Part shown: positions 26,202-36,740 of the stretch, in pieces
How the letters are laid out: every line of letters begins with the position of its first letter
Numbering within the stretch: position 1 is the first letter of the stretch
Source of the DNA: Bacillus sp. OV166
Lineage (GTDB): Bacteria; Bacillota; Bacilli; Bacillales; Cytobacillaceae
Length of the DNA: 64,000 bases
Assembly (NCBI RefSeq): GCF_900177675.1
Contig: NZ_FXWM01000001.1
Location: 2,117,001-2,181,000 of the forward strand
Reading direction: 5' to 3'
The notes under the pieces: model-generated
Databases searched by the model: none
What the model was told of the DNA's origin: nothing
The model's input: only the letters and a program-made list of their open reading frames with translations
Position numbers and translations under genes: made by a program

Positions 26202-27953
26202 TTGGAATTTACAGAAAAAACGAAACTAGGTAGTGTTTTGTCTAATAAAGAAGCTAGGGGCATATTGGAAAAACATATTCCTCAACTTTTTGATTTAATG
26301 CTTGATCCAAGTCTAGGTACATTTATTAGGTTAGCTGATTTACCACAGCTTGCTTCGTATATTCCAGAATTAACACTGACGTCGGAAATTGTAACAGCAC
26401 TGCAGCAGGATTTGGCAAAGGTCTCGGAGGAGTCGGAGGACAGCGGTGAGATTACACCGGCTACTGATTATGAAAATGAATCGGTGCCTAGAGGTTCGGC
26501 GGCGATTACACTGCCTGATCATGTCGACAAGTGGGGCGTATTCGAGTTGAAATTGCAGGGCCCGGATCACGGAAATCCGTTTGTCGACGTAGCTCTAAGT
26601 GCTGAATTTAGTTTTGAAGATAGAACACTGGAAACACTAGGTTTCTATGACGGAGAAGGCGTTTACCGGATTCGATTTATGCCTGACACTGAAGGCAGCT
26701 GGGCATTCCGGACGAAAAGCTCCGCCAGATCACTTGATAGCATTGAAGGTCAATTTGTCTGTAAGGAAGCATTGGAAGGGAATCAGGGTCCGGTTCGTGT
26801 ACAAAACACCTTTCATTTTGCTCATGAGGACGGAACAAGGTATATTCCGGTCGGTACGACTTGTTATGCCTGGGTCCATCAGGAGGAAAATTTGATTAAG
26901 CAAACACTGGAAACGCTTGGAACATCTCCCTTCAACAAAATGCGTATGTGTGTTTTTCCGAAATCGTATTCTTTCAATACCAACGAACCTCCCTTTTACC
27001 CGTATGAGGGATCGATTGAGGAAGGTTGGGATAATGCTCGATTCAATCCATTGTTCTTTCAACATTTGGAACAAAGAATTATCGATCTCGGAAAGCTTGG
27101 TATCGAAGCAGATTTGATTTTGTTCCACCCATATGATCGATGGGGATTTGCGGATATGAAAAAGGGCGCTGACGATCGGTATTTGCGATACATCGTTGCC
27201 CGTCTTTCCGCCTATCGGCATGTTTGGTGGTCTTTGGCCAATGAGTACGATTTAATGTGGTCAAAGGAAATAGATGATTGGGAACGTTTTGCAAAAATTA
27301 TTACGGAAAATGACCCTTATAATCATTTGATCTCTATCCACAACTGTTTACAATTTTATGATTACAACCGGCCATGGATTACTCATTGCAGCGTTCAACG
27401 CGTTGATGTGTACAAGACGGCCGAGAGCACTGATGAGTGGCGGAAACAATGGAATAAGCCAATTGTTATAGACGAATGTGCATATGAAGGAGACATTGAT
27501 CAAGGCTGGGGCAACATTCCTGGTGAAGAAATGACACGCCGATTCTGGGAAGGTGCCTTAAGAGGAGGATATGTTGGGCATGGTGAAACATACCTGCGTC
27601 CAGATGAGGTTTTATGGTGGTCTAAAGGCGGCAAACTGTATGGAAGCAGTCCCGATCGTATTGCATTCTTAAGGGGCATCATGGAAGAAGGTCCAAAAGA
27701 TGGATTGAATCCTTTGCAAATGTCATGGGATGCACCTGCGGCAGGAATACCGGACGAATATTATCTTTTCTATTACGGCTTTAACCAGCCTCGCTTCAGA
27801 GAATATCGGATGAAGCCAGGGACGAAGTATAAAGTAGAAGTAATTGATACGTGGAATATGACAATTAACGAATTGGAAGAAATCTATGAAGGAAAATTCC
27901 GAATCGAGCTCCCTGGCAGACAATACATGGCAGTCAGGATGTCAAGGATCTAA
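26202..27953 (+). CDS. Apiosidase-like glycoside hydrolase (DUF5060-DUF4038-DUF5605 layout) with N-terminal helical module
   Basis: The protein has 583 residues, starts with TTG 8 bases after GGAGG and has no signal peptide. Residues 1-78 are a helical segment (LGSVLSNKEARGILEKHIPQ onward) like the C-terminal tails of the GH78 and GH3 proteins here. An Ig-like domain (about 100-190) and a TIM barrel (about 195-480) follow. Glu348 in SLANEYDLMW and Glu425 in IVIDECAYEGD sit where clan GH-A acid/base and nucleophile are expected. A beta domain ends the protein. The barrel belongs to the apiosidase-like (DUF4038) group; GH140 members release apiose from RG-II. Whether this protein does so is not shown, but it is the last gene of an operon whose other enzymes fit apiose use. 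Confidence 0.85.
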   Translation: MEFTEKTKLGSVLSNKEARGILEKHIPQLFDLMLDPSLGTFIRLADLPQLASYIPELTLTSEIVTALQQDLAKVSEESEDSGEITPATDYENESVPRGSAAITLPDHVDKWGVFELKLQGPDHGNPFVDVALSAEFSFEDRTLETLGFYDGEGVYRIRFMPDTEGSWAFRTKSSARSLDSIEGQFVCKEALEGNQGPVRVQNTFHFAHEDGTRYIPVGTTCYAWVHQEENLIKQTLETLGTSPFNKMRMCVFPKSYSFNTNEPPFYPYEGSIEEGWDNARFNPLFFQHLEQRIIDLGKLGIEADLILFHPYDRWGFADMKKGADDRYLRYIVARLSAYRHVWWSLANEYDLMWSKEIDDWERFAKIITENDPYNHLISIHNCLQFYDYNRPWITHCSVQRVDVYKTAESTDEWRKQWNKPIVIDECAYEGDIDQGWGNIPGEEMTRRFWEGALRGGYVGHGETYLRPDEVLWWSKGGKLYGSSPDRIAFLRGIMEEGPKDGLNPLQMSWDAPAAGIPDEYYLFYYGFNQPRFREYRMKPGTKYKVEVIDTWNMTINELEEIYEGKFRIELPGRQYMAVRMSRI

Positions 27954-28022
27954 TCTATACAGTTATCTTCCCTTGAAAGTTTGAAAATATTATATATTTT
28001 AATATAGTTACGAAACAAAAAT

Positions 28023-28056
28023 CAGCCAGGAAGCGTTTCCGGCTGGTTTTTTTTGT
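28023..28056 (+). terminator. Rho-independent terminator after the isomerase-kinase operon
   Basis: CAGCC-A-GGAA pairs with TTCC-GGCTG (one bulged A), followed by TTTTTTTT. Confidence 0.85.
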
Positions 28057-28142
28057 CGATATACTCTTTTTTTTGCATTGTCAGCGATATTGACATTTAG
28101 GAACCTGTTTGCTCAATAAATTCTCCACTGAGCTTGTTAAAT

Positions 28143-29027
28143 TCAATTGTCCTTCCAATCAAAGTTTTCAATAAAGCGTACAAATGCCTTAACAACATTC
28201 CATTCCAGAGATTCCTTATGATAATACATCCACGTTCTTCGCAATATAGGATTTCCTTCTTGATCAAGTAGGTGGATTTTATGTAAATCTTCTATACCGG
28301 TAAGTACCCTGCTGGACAGGATGCCATAGCCTAAACCATTTATAACCATTTCCTTACACGTATCAACTTGGTCAACTTCTATACTAATAAAGGGCGCTTG
28401 CGAATAATTTTCACCCCACCAATGATCAATTACTGATTTTAATAAATAATCTCCTCTATATTCGATTCTAGGAAGACGAGGGAGATCCATTATATCAATC
28501 TCATCCATTGACGCAATGCATATGTCTTCCTCAAATAATTGATGTTTTGATAATCCCCGCCAACCATAGTCTCCTCGAACAAAGCTGATATGAACATCCT
28601 TATTGTGTATAAGTTGAGTTACGTCTCTGCTCCACCCTGTAACCACTTTGAATTCCACATGTGGATATTGCATTTTAAATAATTTCAAAACATAGGGAAG
28701 TTCATAATTCGCGAAAAAATTGGATACCCCCAATTTCAACGTACCTACCACTTCGTCACTTTCGTTATTACTCATATTTTGGACATTTTCTTTAATCTTT
28801 TCATAATGAGCAAGGGCCTCCTCAGCACAATGAACAAGATATTCTCCTTGTGGGGTAAAATGCACTCCTCTGCTTTCACGAGTTACGATTTTAACGCCTA
28901 GTTCTTCCTGCATATGCTTTAATCGAGTCGTTAACGCGGGTTGAGTAAGAAATAAGAGGCGAGCTGTTTTTGTTAGATTCTTTTGATGATAAAGCACCTT
29001 TAGTATTTCCCAGTCACGGTAATCCAT
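28143..29027 (-). CDS. LysR-family transcriptional regulator
   Basis: The protein has 294 residues. The N-terminal helix-turn-helix (about 1-60) contains LTKTARLLFLTQPALTTRLKHMQEELG, and a LysR substrate-binding domain follows. It is divergent from odhA across about 170 AT-rich bases. Regulation of odhAB or of an unlinked target are both possible; the effector cannot be read. AGGTGG lies before the start codon. Confidence 0.9.
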   Translation of the reverse strand: MDYRDWEILKVLYHQKNLTKTARLLFLTQPALTTRLKHMQEELGVKIVTRESRGVHFTPQGEYLVHCAEEALAHYEKIKENVQNMSNNESDEVVGTLKLGVSNFFANYELPYVLKLFKMQYPHVEFKVVTGWSRDVTQLIHNKDVHISFVRGDYGWRGLSKHQLFEEDICIASMDEIDIMDLPRLPRIEYRGDYLLKSVIDHWWGENYSQAPFISIEVDQVDTCKEMVINGLGYGILSSRVLTGIEDLHKIHLLDQEGNPILRRTWMYYHKESLEWNVVKAFVRFIENFDWKDN

Positions 29028-29197
29028 TTTTCCACCTATCTATCTGATATAAATATTTTTTATAGATTAATATAATTTTTTAGCATTTTATTTATTTCAA
29101 TTATTACATTATCCTTATCCTAAAGCAATTGATAATTACTTCACTAAATAATCCGAAACAAAACATATAAAGTAACACAACAATGGGGGAATTGGGA

Positions 29198-32083
29198 ATG
29201 GGAGTACAAAAAAACGAACATAATCCATGGCGGAAATTTAATGGTCCAAACCTGGGCTATGTAATCGAACAATATGAGCGGTACACGAACGGTGAAGACA
29301 CCCTTGATCCAAAATTAAAAGAGCTTTTTATTAAATGGGGCTCCCCTTTGTCTTTTGAATCAAGTCATACCGAAGAAACCATCAATAATGAATCTGTTAA
29401 TCCTGATAATTCCATAAATATACAGAAAGTACTTAAAGTGGTAAAACTGCTTGAAGATATTCGTTCAAACGGTCATTTAGCGGCAAACATGAACCCATTA
29501 GAGGGGAATCCACAAAATCAAGAGTTGTTTAATCCAGAAAAACATGGGGTAAGTGAGCAAGCCCTGAAAGCGATTCCATCCAAACTTGTTTGGGAGGAGG
29601 CACCAGCAAGTATTCAAACCGCATGGGATGCTATCAACCATTTAAAGCGTAGTTATACCTCCACACTGGCCTATGAATTTAACCATGTGCAACATATGGA
29701 TGAACGAGCATGGTTAACTCAAATGGTGGAAACAGGTTCTTTGCATCGCTCCTTATCTAAAGAAGAACAAACGAACTTGTTACAGAGTCTGACAGAGGTT
29801 GAAGGATTTGAACAATTTTTGCATAAGACCTTTGTCGGTCAAAAGCGATTTTCTATTGAAGGCGTTGACATGCTTGTCCCCATGCTGAATGAAGCCGTGC
29901 ACGAAGGTGTCGGGGATGGAGCACGTAATGTAGTGATTGGAATGGCGCATCGCGGCCGCCTAAGTGTTCTTGCGCATGTGTTAAACAAACCATACAGAAA
30001 AATGTTCTCTGAATTTCAGCACTCGTCTGCCAAACAACAGGGTCCGTCAGAAGATTTGGTCGACATAAGTGAGGGCTGGACTGGAGATGTGAAATACCAT
30101 TTAGGCCGAAATCGATTCATGGAAGGCCCCGGAAACGTTCGCGCACGTATTACTTTAGCCAATAATCCGAGTCATCTTGAATTTGTAGATCCGGTAGTCG
30201 AAGGTTTTGCAAGAGCTGCCCAAGAAGAACGAAAGTCTGCCGGTTACCCTAAGCAGGATGTTAAGAGGGCGTTTGCGATTTTGGTCCATGGTGATGCAGC
30301 CTTTCCGGGCCAGGGGATTGTAGCGGAGACCTTGAATTTAAGCGGGTTAAAAGGATATCGAACAGGTGGAACCATCCACATCATTGCCAACAACATGGTC
30401 GGCTTTACGACAGATAGCCACGATTCTCGTTCAACGAGATATTCGAGTGACTTAGCAAAAGGATTTGAGATTCCGATTGTACATGTAAATGCGGACGATC
30501 CAGAAGCATGTCTGGTCGCCGTTCGTCTGGCTTATCAATACCGAACTCGGTTCCAAAAGGACTTTTTGATTGATTTAGTTGGGTACCGGCGATTTGGCCA
30601 CAATGAAATGGACGATGCAGCAGTCACCCAGCCACAGGTTTACAAAAAAATCGCGAACCATCCAACGGTAAGAGCGGTGTATTCCAAACAGTTGCAAAAT
30701 AGTGGCATTCTCAAACAAGAAGAAGTTGAGCACATTAACCGCAGCGTGCAAGAACTGTTGCAGGCTGAGTTTGAAAAAGCGTCCGAGAAGAAGCAGAGTG
30801 AACCCCTTGCAGAAGTAGAGGTTCCGAGGGTGATCGCCAAAGGAATTCCACCGGTAGAAACAAGCGTGCCCCTTGGTACCCTTCGTGAATTAAACCAAGA
30901 TTTATTGAAATGGCCGGAAGGTTTTCATGTATATCCAAAGTTAAAACGAATTCTGGAGCGCCGTAATTCGGCACTAGAAGAGAACGGGAAAGTAGAATGG
31001 GCGGTAGCAGAAGTGTTGGCATTTGCGTCGATGTTAAAAGATGGTACGCCGATTCGTCTAACCGGCCAAGATTCTGAGCGTGGAACGTTTGCGCAGCGAC
31101 ACATTGTGCTACACGACTCCGAAACAAACGATACCTATTCACCACTGCACCAGCTTCCGCAAGCACAGGCTTCGTTTGCGGTTCATAATAGTCCGCTGTC
31201 GGAAGCAGCGGTTGTAGGTTTTGAATATGGATATAATGTATTTGCTCCTGAAACACTTGTCATGTGGGAAGCACAATATGGCGACTTTGCCAACACAGCA
31301 CAACCCCTCTATGATCAATTTGTTTCATCCGCAAGAGCGAAATGGGGGCAAAAATCAGGGCTTATTCTCCTGTTGCCTCACGGGTATGAAGGCCAAGGTC
31401 CAGAGCATTCAAGTGCCCGTCCGGAACGCTTTTTACAGTTAGCAGCTGAAAACAACTGGACAGTTGCCAACCTGACAAGTGCGGCCCAATATTTTCATAT
31501 TTTACGCCGTCAAGCTTCCATCTTAGGTACAGAGTTTGTTCGGCCATTGGTTATTATGACACCAAAGAGTCTGCTTCGTCACCCGTTGGTTGCTTCTACA
31601 GGTACTGCGCTAAGCGAAGGCCATTTCCAAACAGTAGTGGAACAGCCTCAGCTCGGAAAAGAGACAGACAAGGTAAAGCGTTTAGTATTAACAACTGGTA
31701 AGATGGCCATCGATCTTGCTGTAGAGATCGAATCAAAGAAAGAAGATCAAAACTTAGAAGAGTTACACATCGTTCGAATCGAACAGTTGTATCCATTTCC
31801 TCAGGAAAAAGTAGAAGCAATCTTGAAGCGTTACCCAAACTTGAAGGAAATCATTTGGGTACAGGAAGAACCGAGAAATATGGGTGCGTGGCACTATATC
31901 GCCCCAATTCTCTTTGATCTTGCTTCCGGCAGCCTGACAGTTGGTTACATTGGACGTCAGGAGCGTTCAAGTACGGCAGGCGGCGATCCAATCGTTCATA
32001 AAAAGGAACAAGAACGCATTATCCAACAGGCTTTGAACTATATAGAGTCTGGAAGATACTCAGAAACAAGAAAGAGAGTTTAG
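29198..32083 (+). CDS. odhA: 2-oxoglutarate dehydrogenase E1 component
   Basis: The protein has about 961 residues, as usual for Gram-positive OdhA. It decarboxylates 2-oxoglutarate with thiamine diphosphate in the TCA cycle and passes succinyl to the E2 lipoyl arm. The E1o signature is clear: [31 protein letters not shown] and [25 protein letters not shown]. The C-terminal [12 protein letters not shown] is also conserved. The ATG at 29198 is preferred over one 15 bases earlier because GGGGGA lies just before it and the resulting N-terminus ([20 protein letters not shown]) matches family length. It is followed after about 90 bases by odhB. Confidence 0.97.
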   Translation: MGVQKNEHNPWRKFNGPNLGYVIEQYERYTNGEDTLDPKLKELFIKWGSPLSFESSHTEETINNESVNPDNSINIQKVLKVVKLLEDIRSNGHLAANMNPLEGNPQNQELFNPEKHGVSEQALKAIPSKLVWEEAPASIQTAWDAINHLKRSYTSTLAYEFNHVQHMDERAWLTQMVETGSLHRSLSKEEQTNLLQSLTEVEGFEQFLHKTFVGQKRFSIEGVDMLVPMLNEAVHEGVGDGARNVVIGMAHRGRLSVLAHVLNKPYRKMFSEFQHSSAKQQGPSEDLVDISEGWTGDVKYHLGRNRFMEGPGNVRARITLANNPSHLEFVDPVVEGFARAAQEERKSAGYPKQDVKRAFAILVHGDAAFPGQGIVAETLNLSGLKGYRTGGTIHIIANNMVGFTTDSHDSRSTRYSSDLAKGFEIPIVHVNADDPEACLVAVRLAYQYRTRFQKDFLIDLVGYRRFGHNEMDDAAVTQPQVYKKIANHPTVRAVYSKQLQNSGILKQEEVEHINRSVQELLQAEFEKASEKKQSEPLAEVEVPRVIAKGIPPVETSVPLGTLRELNQDLLKWPEGFHVYPKLKRILERRNSALEENGKVEWAVAEVLAFASMLKDGTPIRLTGQDSERGTFAQRHIVLHDSETNDTYSPLHQLPQAQASFAVHNSPLSEAAVVGFEYGYNVFAPETLVMWEAQYGDFANTAQPLYDQFVSSARAKWGQKSGLILLLPHGYEGQGPEHSSARPERFLQLAAENNWTVANLTSAAQYFHILRRQASILGTEFVRPLVIMTPKSLLRHPLVASTGTALSEGHFQTVVEQPQLGKETDKVKRLVLTTGKMAIDLAVEIESKKEDQNLEELHIVRIEQLYPFPQEKVEAILKRYPNLKEIIWVQEEPRNMGAWHYIAPILFDLASGSLTVGYIGRQERSSTAGGDPIVHKKEQERIIQQALNYIESGRYSETRKRV

Positions 32084-32173
32084 TTCTAACTAACCATCAT
32101 CACTCACAAATTACGATAGTTGAAATACTTGCATAATAGGAGACTTACCATCATACCTAGGAGGATACACCAC

Positions 32174-33433
32174 ATGATAGAAATAAAAGTACCAGAACTG
32201 GCAGAATCCATTACAGAAGGTACCATTTCACAATGGCTCATTAACATTGGTGATAAAGTGACCAAAGGAGATAGTGTTGTTGAACTGGAAACAGACAAAG
32301 TGAATATCGAATTAAATACCGAATACTCAGGTATAGTTTCAAAATTATTAAAAGAGACGGGCGATATCGTCGAAGTAGGCGATGTAATTGCGATTATCGA
32401 AGAGAATACGGCTGCAGGAGCCACTCCAGGCACTCCAACTGTTCCAGATGCAGCTCCGGAAAGACCGGCAGAAGAAACTTTTAATCAACAAAGCAACCAA
32501 CCTGAGCCAGAACTTTCGATAGCCGCACGTCCAATTGCTTCACCAGCAGCAAGAAAATTGGCAAGAGAACGGGGAATCGATTTACACCAAGTAAGCAGCC
32601 GTGATCCACTTGGCAGAATTAGAACAGAGGATGTAAAAGCATATACACATACACCTGCGGTTAAAGAAGAACCAAAGTTGGAAAAGACCAGCCCAAAACC
32701 TGTCGTACAACAAATAGATGAAGAGTTTGACAAACCAGTAGAACGTGTGAAAATGTCCCGCCGGCGTCAAACCATCGCTAAGCGCTTAGTAGAAGTCCAG
32801 CATACAGCGGCGATGTTGACCACATTTAACGAAGTGGATATGTCTGCTGTTATGGATTTACGCACGAAGCGGAAAGATGCCTTTTTCGAAAAACATGGGG
32901 TTCGTCTTGGGTTCATGTCGTTCTTTACAAAAGCCGTGGTTTCAGCTTTGAAGCAATTCCCGCTTTTAAATGCTGAAATTCAAGGCGATGAATTGATTTT
33001 GAAGAAGTTCTATGATATCGGAATTGCCGTGGCAGCACCAGAGGGGTTGGTCGTACCGGTTGTACGCAATGCTAACCAGAAAAACTTTGCTGAAATCGAA
33101 CAAGAAATCAGTAATCTCGGTAAAAAAGCTCGTGATAATGCCCTTACTTTAAATGATTTACAAGGTGGAACATTTACGATTACAAACGGCGGAGTTTTCG
33201 GTTCATTAATGTCAACGCCAATCTTGAATAGCCCGCAAGTGGGGATTCTCGGTATGCATAAAATCCAAACAAGACCTGTAGCGATTGACAGTGAACGAAT
33301 GGAAAACCGACCAATGATGTATATTGCCCTGTCATACGATCATCGAATTGTCGACGGAAAAGAGGCTGTTAGCTTCCTAGTTGCAGTGAAAGAATTGTTG
33401 GAAGATCCGCACTCTTTATTATTAGAAGGATAA
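32174..33433 (+). CDS. odhB: Dihydrolipoyllysine succinyltransferase, E2 of 2-oxoglutarate dehydrogenase
   Basis: The protein has 419 residues. The N-terminal lipoyl domain carries the lipoylated Lys in [12 protein letters not shown] flexible Pro/Ala/Glu-rich linker precedes the peripheral subunit-binding domain ([31 protein letters not shown]). The catalytic domain has [13 protein letters not shown] and the active-site [13 protein letters not shown]. It moves succinyl from E1 to CoA. The start [16 protein letters not shown] follows CTAGGAGG and matches the family N-terminus, so an upstream in-frame ATG at 32120 is rejected. Transcription ends at the hairpin at 33469. Confidence 0.97.
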   Translation: MIEIKVPELAESITEGTISQWLINIGDKVTKGDSVVELETDKVNIELNTEYSGIVSKLLKETGDIVEVGDVIAIIEENTAAGATPGTPTVPDAAPERPAEETFNQQSNQPEPELSIAARPIASPAARKLARERGIDLHQVSSRDPLGRIRTEDVKAYTHTPAVKEEPKLEKTSPKPVVQQIDEEFDKPVERVKMSRRRQTIAKRLVEVQHTAAMLTTFNEVDMSAVMDLRTKRKDAFFEKHGVRLGFMSFFTKAVVSALKQFPLLNAEIQGDELILKKFYDIGIAVAAPEGLVVPVVRNANQKNFAEIEQEISNLGKKARDNALTLNDLQGGTFTITNGGVFGSLMSTPILNSPQVGILGMHKIQTRPVAIDSERMENRPMMYIALSYDHRIVDGKEAVSFLVAVKELLEDPHSLLLEG

Positions 33434-33468
33434 ATCTTATTGATTTGCTAGTTTAATTCTAAAAGACC

Positions 33469-33503
33469 AAACAAAAACAGACCTTTGAGGTCTGTTTTTG
33501 TTT
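33469..33503 (+). terminator. Rho-independent terminator after odhB
   Basis: AAACAAAAACAGACC pairs perfectly with GGTCTGTTTTTGTTT around TTTGA. Confidence 0.92.
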
Positions 33504-33519
33504 ATTTAATCAGAAGTAA

Positions 33520-33559
33520 ACAAAAGGTGTGTTCCTGAAATAAGGAACATGTCTTTTGT
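33520..33559. other. Second hairpin downstream of odhB
   Basis: ACAAAAG and TGTTCCT segments pair with AGGAACA and CTTTTGT across a GAAATA loop, with three central mismatches. It may be a back-up terminator or the leader structure of the next gene. Confidence 0.4.
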
Positions 33560-33641
33560 TCTATGGAGTGAAGAGAAATATGATATGATTTGACTTAACG
33601 AATGCAACGCTGGGAGAGAACACAGGAAAAAGGTGAGTTGT

Positions 33642-34610
33642 ATGAACTATGACCTTCTAAATGAACTTTTACAGATTACGGATGAAGAGAAAAGCATCCT
33701 TGAGCAAAAAACGGAAGTAAGTAAAGAAATCTACACAAGTAAGACAAATTTTATTATTGAAAGCGAAAAATTCCTTAGCAAAGACAAAATGATCATGGTT
33801 CGAAAGCACACTAGATTTGTCGATTTCCCCTTACATAAACATGACTATATAGAAGTCAATTATGTTTATAACGGGGAATTGAATCAAACAGTTGGCGGCA
33901 GACAATTAACCCTGAAAAAGGGAGAGCTTCTCTTATTAAATCAGCATATTGAACATGAGATCAATGCCTGTGCCAAAGAAGACATTGTCATTAATTTTAT
34001 CATTCGTCCTTCTTTCTTCGACTTTATTTTTTCCTTTTTAAGTTCGGAAAATATAATCAGTGATTTTCTGCTTAATAGCTTATATAACAACACGCAGAAC
34101 GGTCAATTCCTTTATTTTAAAGTGGCTGATGTACCTGCTATTCAGGATATGATTGGAAAAATGATTGAGGAAATCATGCATCCTTCTGCTTTCTCAGAGT
34201 CAACCATTAAACTGTATATGGGGCTTTTCTTGATTGAACTGATTAAAAATTCTGATAAGGTGGAGAGAAAAGAAGAGGCATCTATCAATCACTATTTGGT
34301 AGTAGAGTCACTTAATTATATTGAAGAACAGTTTAAGGACGCCTCGTTATATGAATTAGCCGATCGATTGAAACAATCTCACTATGGTTTAAGTAAAACC
34401 ATAAAAAAGGCTACCTCCCACACATTCAAAGAGCTTCTGCAAGAGAGGCGACTTATCAAAGCGAAAGAATTATTGGAAGGAACCGACATGGCGATTGCTT
34501 CAATTGTGGAGCAGGTTGGCTATGATAATATCAGTTATTTTTACCGGATTTTTAAAGGGAAATATGGACTGACACCGAAGGAATTCAGAAAGAGGACAAT
34601 TCGAGCATGA
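33642..34610 (+). CDS. AraC-family regulator with N-terminal cupin
   Basis: The protein has 322 residues. The N-terminal half has the AraC-binding cupin pattern (VDFPLHKHDYIEVNYVYNGE, then HIEHEI) and the C-terminal 100 residues the AraC DNA-binding domain (KQSHYGLSKTIKKATSHTFK, YDNISYFYRIFKGKYGLTPKEF). The start at 33642 is chosen because AAAGGTGAG lies just before it. It is convergent with the iron importer genes and shares their bidirectional terminator; nothing in the sequence ties it to iron, and sugar-responsive control is as likely. Confidence 0.88.
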   Translation: MNYDLLNELLQITDEEKSILEQKTEVSKEIYTSKTNFIIESEKFLSKDKMIMVRKHTRFVDFPLHKHDYIEVNYVYNGELNQTVGGRQLTLKKGELLLLNQHIEHEINACAKEDIVINFIIRPSFFDFIFSFLSSENIISDFLLNSLYNNTQNGQFLYFKVADVPAIQDMIGKMIEEIMHPSAFSESTIKLYMGLFLIELIKNSDKVERKEEASINHYLVVESLNYIEEQFKDASLYELADRLKQSHYGLSKTIKKATSHTFKELLQERRLIKAKELLEGTDMAIASIVEQVGYDNISYFYRIFKGKYGLTPKEFRKRTIRA

Positions 34611-34623
34611 GCAAGGAAGTATA

Positions 34624-34666
34624 AAGAAACAATGAATCCCTCAAATATTGGGATTCATTGTTTCTT
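34624..34666. terminator. Bidirectional terminator between AraC and iron-permease genes
   Basis: AAGAAACAATGAATCCC pairs perfectly with GGGATTCATTGTTTCTT (17 bp) around a 9-base loop. It overlaps the stop codon of the permease gene on the minus strand. Confidence 0.92.
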
Positions 34667-35672
34667 ATTTTTTCAATAACAAATACATAAAGTACGGAGC
34701 ACCGATTAAGGCAACCATTATACCAGCTGGAATACCATTGGGTTCAATCAAATTCCGTCCAATTGTATCAGCAATGAGTAGGAGCCAACCGCCTATTAGA
34801 ATGGCTAAGGGAATAAATAGTTGATTTCTAGGTCCTACCAACGCTTTTGCTATATGGGGAGCCATCAATCCGATAAAGGAAGTTCCTCCCGTAACTGAAA
34901 CGGCAGAAGCAGCAAGTGCCACGGCTGTTACTAGTAAAACGATCCGTTCCTTTTCAATCGAAACACCCACACAGATGGCTACAGGTTCACTTAGTCCGAG
35001 AAGATTCAATCGATTAGCCTTGAATAATGTGTAGGGGATTAGAATCAATAACCAAGGTAAGAATGACCAAATAAATGGCCAATCCGTTCCCCAAATATTC
35101 CCCGCTAACCATTTAGCAATAAAATCTACCTTTTCCCGTTCGGCAGATGAAATCAGGACAATCATTACCCCAGAAAGTGCCATCGAAAAACCAATCCCAA
35201 CTAGAACTAATCTAACCGGCTGCATGCCAGTACTTCTTTTATATGAAAATAGGTAGATTAGTGCGGCAGTTAGTATCGCACCGCAAAAAGCAACAAGGGG
35301 AAGCACGTAGATAAATGAACCTGCTTCGATCGGGAAAAACAAAAAGAAAACGGTAATAGCAACACCTGCTCCAGAGTTTATCCCAATAATACCAGGGTCA
35401 GCAAGATCATTTCGTGTGATTCCTTGTAAAATAGAACCAGATAAGGCCAAGGCCATCCCTGCTAACAATGTAATAATCATTCTTGGTAAGCGGATAGAAA
35501 ATAAAACAAAATCTTCTTTAAACTTTCCATGTCCGAGAAGGGTTGGTATGAGTCTGTCATAGGATAGGGAGGAGTAGCCCAAACCCATGGCAATAATACT
35601 TGAAATCAATATGAGTACTAATAAAATAGATAAAAGCAATCGCTGTTTTTTTAATAAAGAAGGTTGAATCAT
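34665..35672 (-). CDS. Iron-siderophore ABC transporter permease, FecCD family (subunit 2)
   Basis: The protein has 335 residues and about nine to ten membrane segments. The family signatures GSILQGITRNDLADPGIIGINSGAGVA and FIGLMAPHIAKALVGPRNQ (the loop contacting the ATPase) are present. It overlaps the previous permease by four bases, indicating coupled translation. With that partner it forms the heterodimeric channel for a ferric siderophore. Confidence 0.94.
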   Translation of the reverse strand: MIQPSLLKKQRLLLSILLVLILISSIIAMGLGYSSLSYDRLIPTLLGHGKFKEDFVLFSIRLPRMIITLLAGMALALSGSILQGITRNDLADPGIIGINSGAGVAITVFFLFFPIEAGSFIYVLPLVAFCGAILTAALIYLFSYKRSTGMQPVRLVLVGIGFSMALSGVMIVLISSAEREKVDFIAKWLAGNIWGTDWPFIWSFLPWLLILIPYTLFKANRLNLLGLSEPVAICVGVSIEKERIVLLVTAVALAASAVSVTGGTSFIGLMAPHIAKALVGPRNQLFIPLAILIGGWLLLIADTIGRNLIEPNGIPAGIMVALIGAPYFMYLLLKK

Positions 35673-36670
35673 GAAAATACTCTTCCTCCTTTACGAATAA
35701 TAACAAGGAAGAAGGGCAACCCCATTACAGCCATTATTGCAATGATAGGTGTTTCGTAAGGAGCATTAATTGTTCGGCCAAGGGTATCAGCAAAAAGCAT
35801 TAAAGTGGCTCCAAAAACAGCGGACATTGGAATGATGAAACGGTAATCCGTTCCGACGATTGCGCGAACCAAATGGGGAACCATTAAGCCGATGAAAGCC
35901 ATATTCCCGACAAGTGCCACCGAAGCACCAGCTAATAGAATGATCACTATAAATAGAATCGTCTTTATTTGAGTTGTTTTTTGACCTAGTCCAACGGCAA
36001 CTTCTTCATTTAAGCTTAAAATGGTAAGCTGTCTGGAGAGAAAAAGTGACACAAGAATTCCAATAATAATAAATGGGACGATGATTTGAAGCTGTTTCCA
36101 CGAAGTCCCAATCATCCCTCCAGAAGTCCACATAGAAACATTTTTGGAAACTTTGAAATAAATCCCAATTCCTTCTGCAACTGCATAAAGGAAGGCAGAG
36201 ACCGCTGCTCCAGCTATAACAATTCTAAGCGGAGAAAAGCCCCCTTTTTTTATGGAACCGATACCAAAAACCATCAATGTTCCAACAGCAGCTCCCACAA
36301 AACAAGCGATCGTCAAGCTGAAATAATTGGCAGAAGGGATAAACGCAATGGTTATGGCAAGTGCCGCATTCGCACCAGCTGTTAATCCAAGTAAACCAGG
36401 ATCTGCTAGTGGATTTCTCGTCAGTCCTTGCATGATTGCTCCTGAAACAGCAAGAGCAGCACCAACAAAAATGGCTGCCGCTGCTCTTGGAAATCGGATT
36501 TCACGGAGCATCGAAGTGGCATTATCACTTACATTTGAAGTTAAGGCTTGCCATACATCCTTGACAGTAGTATCTGCCGCTCCAAAAATACAGGCAGCAA
36601 TGGTCATACCAGCAAAAACAAGGAAAGCAGCGATAATTTTATATACAAAGGGGAAATTTTCTTTTGTCAT
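35669..36670 (-). CDS. Iron-siderophore ABC transporter permease, FecCD family (subunit 1)
   Basis: The protein has 333 residues with the same signatures as its neighbour: GAIMQGLTRNPLADPGLLGLTAGANAA and FIGLMVPHLVRAIVGTDYR. It is the third gene of the minus-strand operon ATPase, binding protein, permease, permease. A hairpin at 36706-36732 separates it from the binding-protein gene and may reduce its expression relative to that gene. Confidence 0.94.
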   Translation of the reverse strand: MTKENFPFVYKIIAAFLVFAGMTIAACIFGAADTTVKDVWQALTSNVSDNATSMLREIRFPRAAAAIFVGAALAVSGAIMQGLTRNPLADPGLLGLTAGANAALAITIAFIPSANYFSLTIACFVGAAVGTLMVFGIGSIKKGGFSPLRIVIAGAAVSAFLYAVAEGIGIYFKVSKNVSMWTSGGMIGTSWKQLQIIVPFIIIGILVSLFLSRQLTILSLNEEVAVGLGQKTTQIKTILFIVIILLAGASVALVGNMAFIGLMVPHLVRAIVGTDYRFIIPMSAVFGATLMLFADTLGRTINAPYETPIIAIMAVMGLPFFLVIIRKGGRVFS

Positions 36671-36705
36671 CAGTCTCTCATCTTTTCTTTCCTAGAATAA
36701 GGGAA

Positions 36706-36732
36706 GAGGGAATTCTTGAATAAGAATCCCTC
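36706..36732 (-). other. Attenuator or processing hairpin inside the iron importer operon
   Basis: GAGGGAATTCTT pairs with AAGAATCCCTC (one unpaired base) around GAAT, between the binding-protein and permease genes. The lack of a clear T-run on the minus strand argues for mRNA stabilisation or partial termination. Confidence 0.5.
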
Positions 36733-36740
36733 ATAGATTA

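Noticed and set aside
26730..27221. 163-codon open frame on the minus strand inside the apiosidase-like gene
   Set aside because: It is antisense to a conserved barrel with catalytic residues and has no motif or ribosome site.
30735..31256. 173-codon open frame on the minus strand inside odhA
   Set aside because: It is antisense to a highly conserved core gene, a by-product of its codon use.
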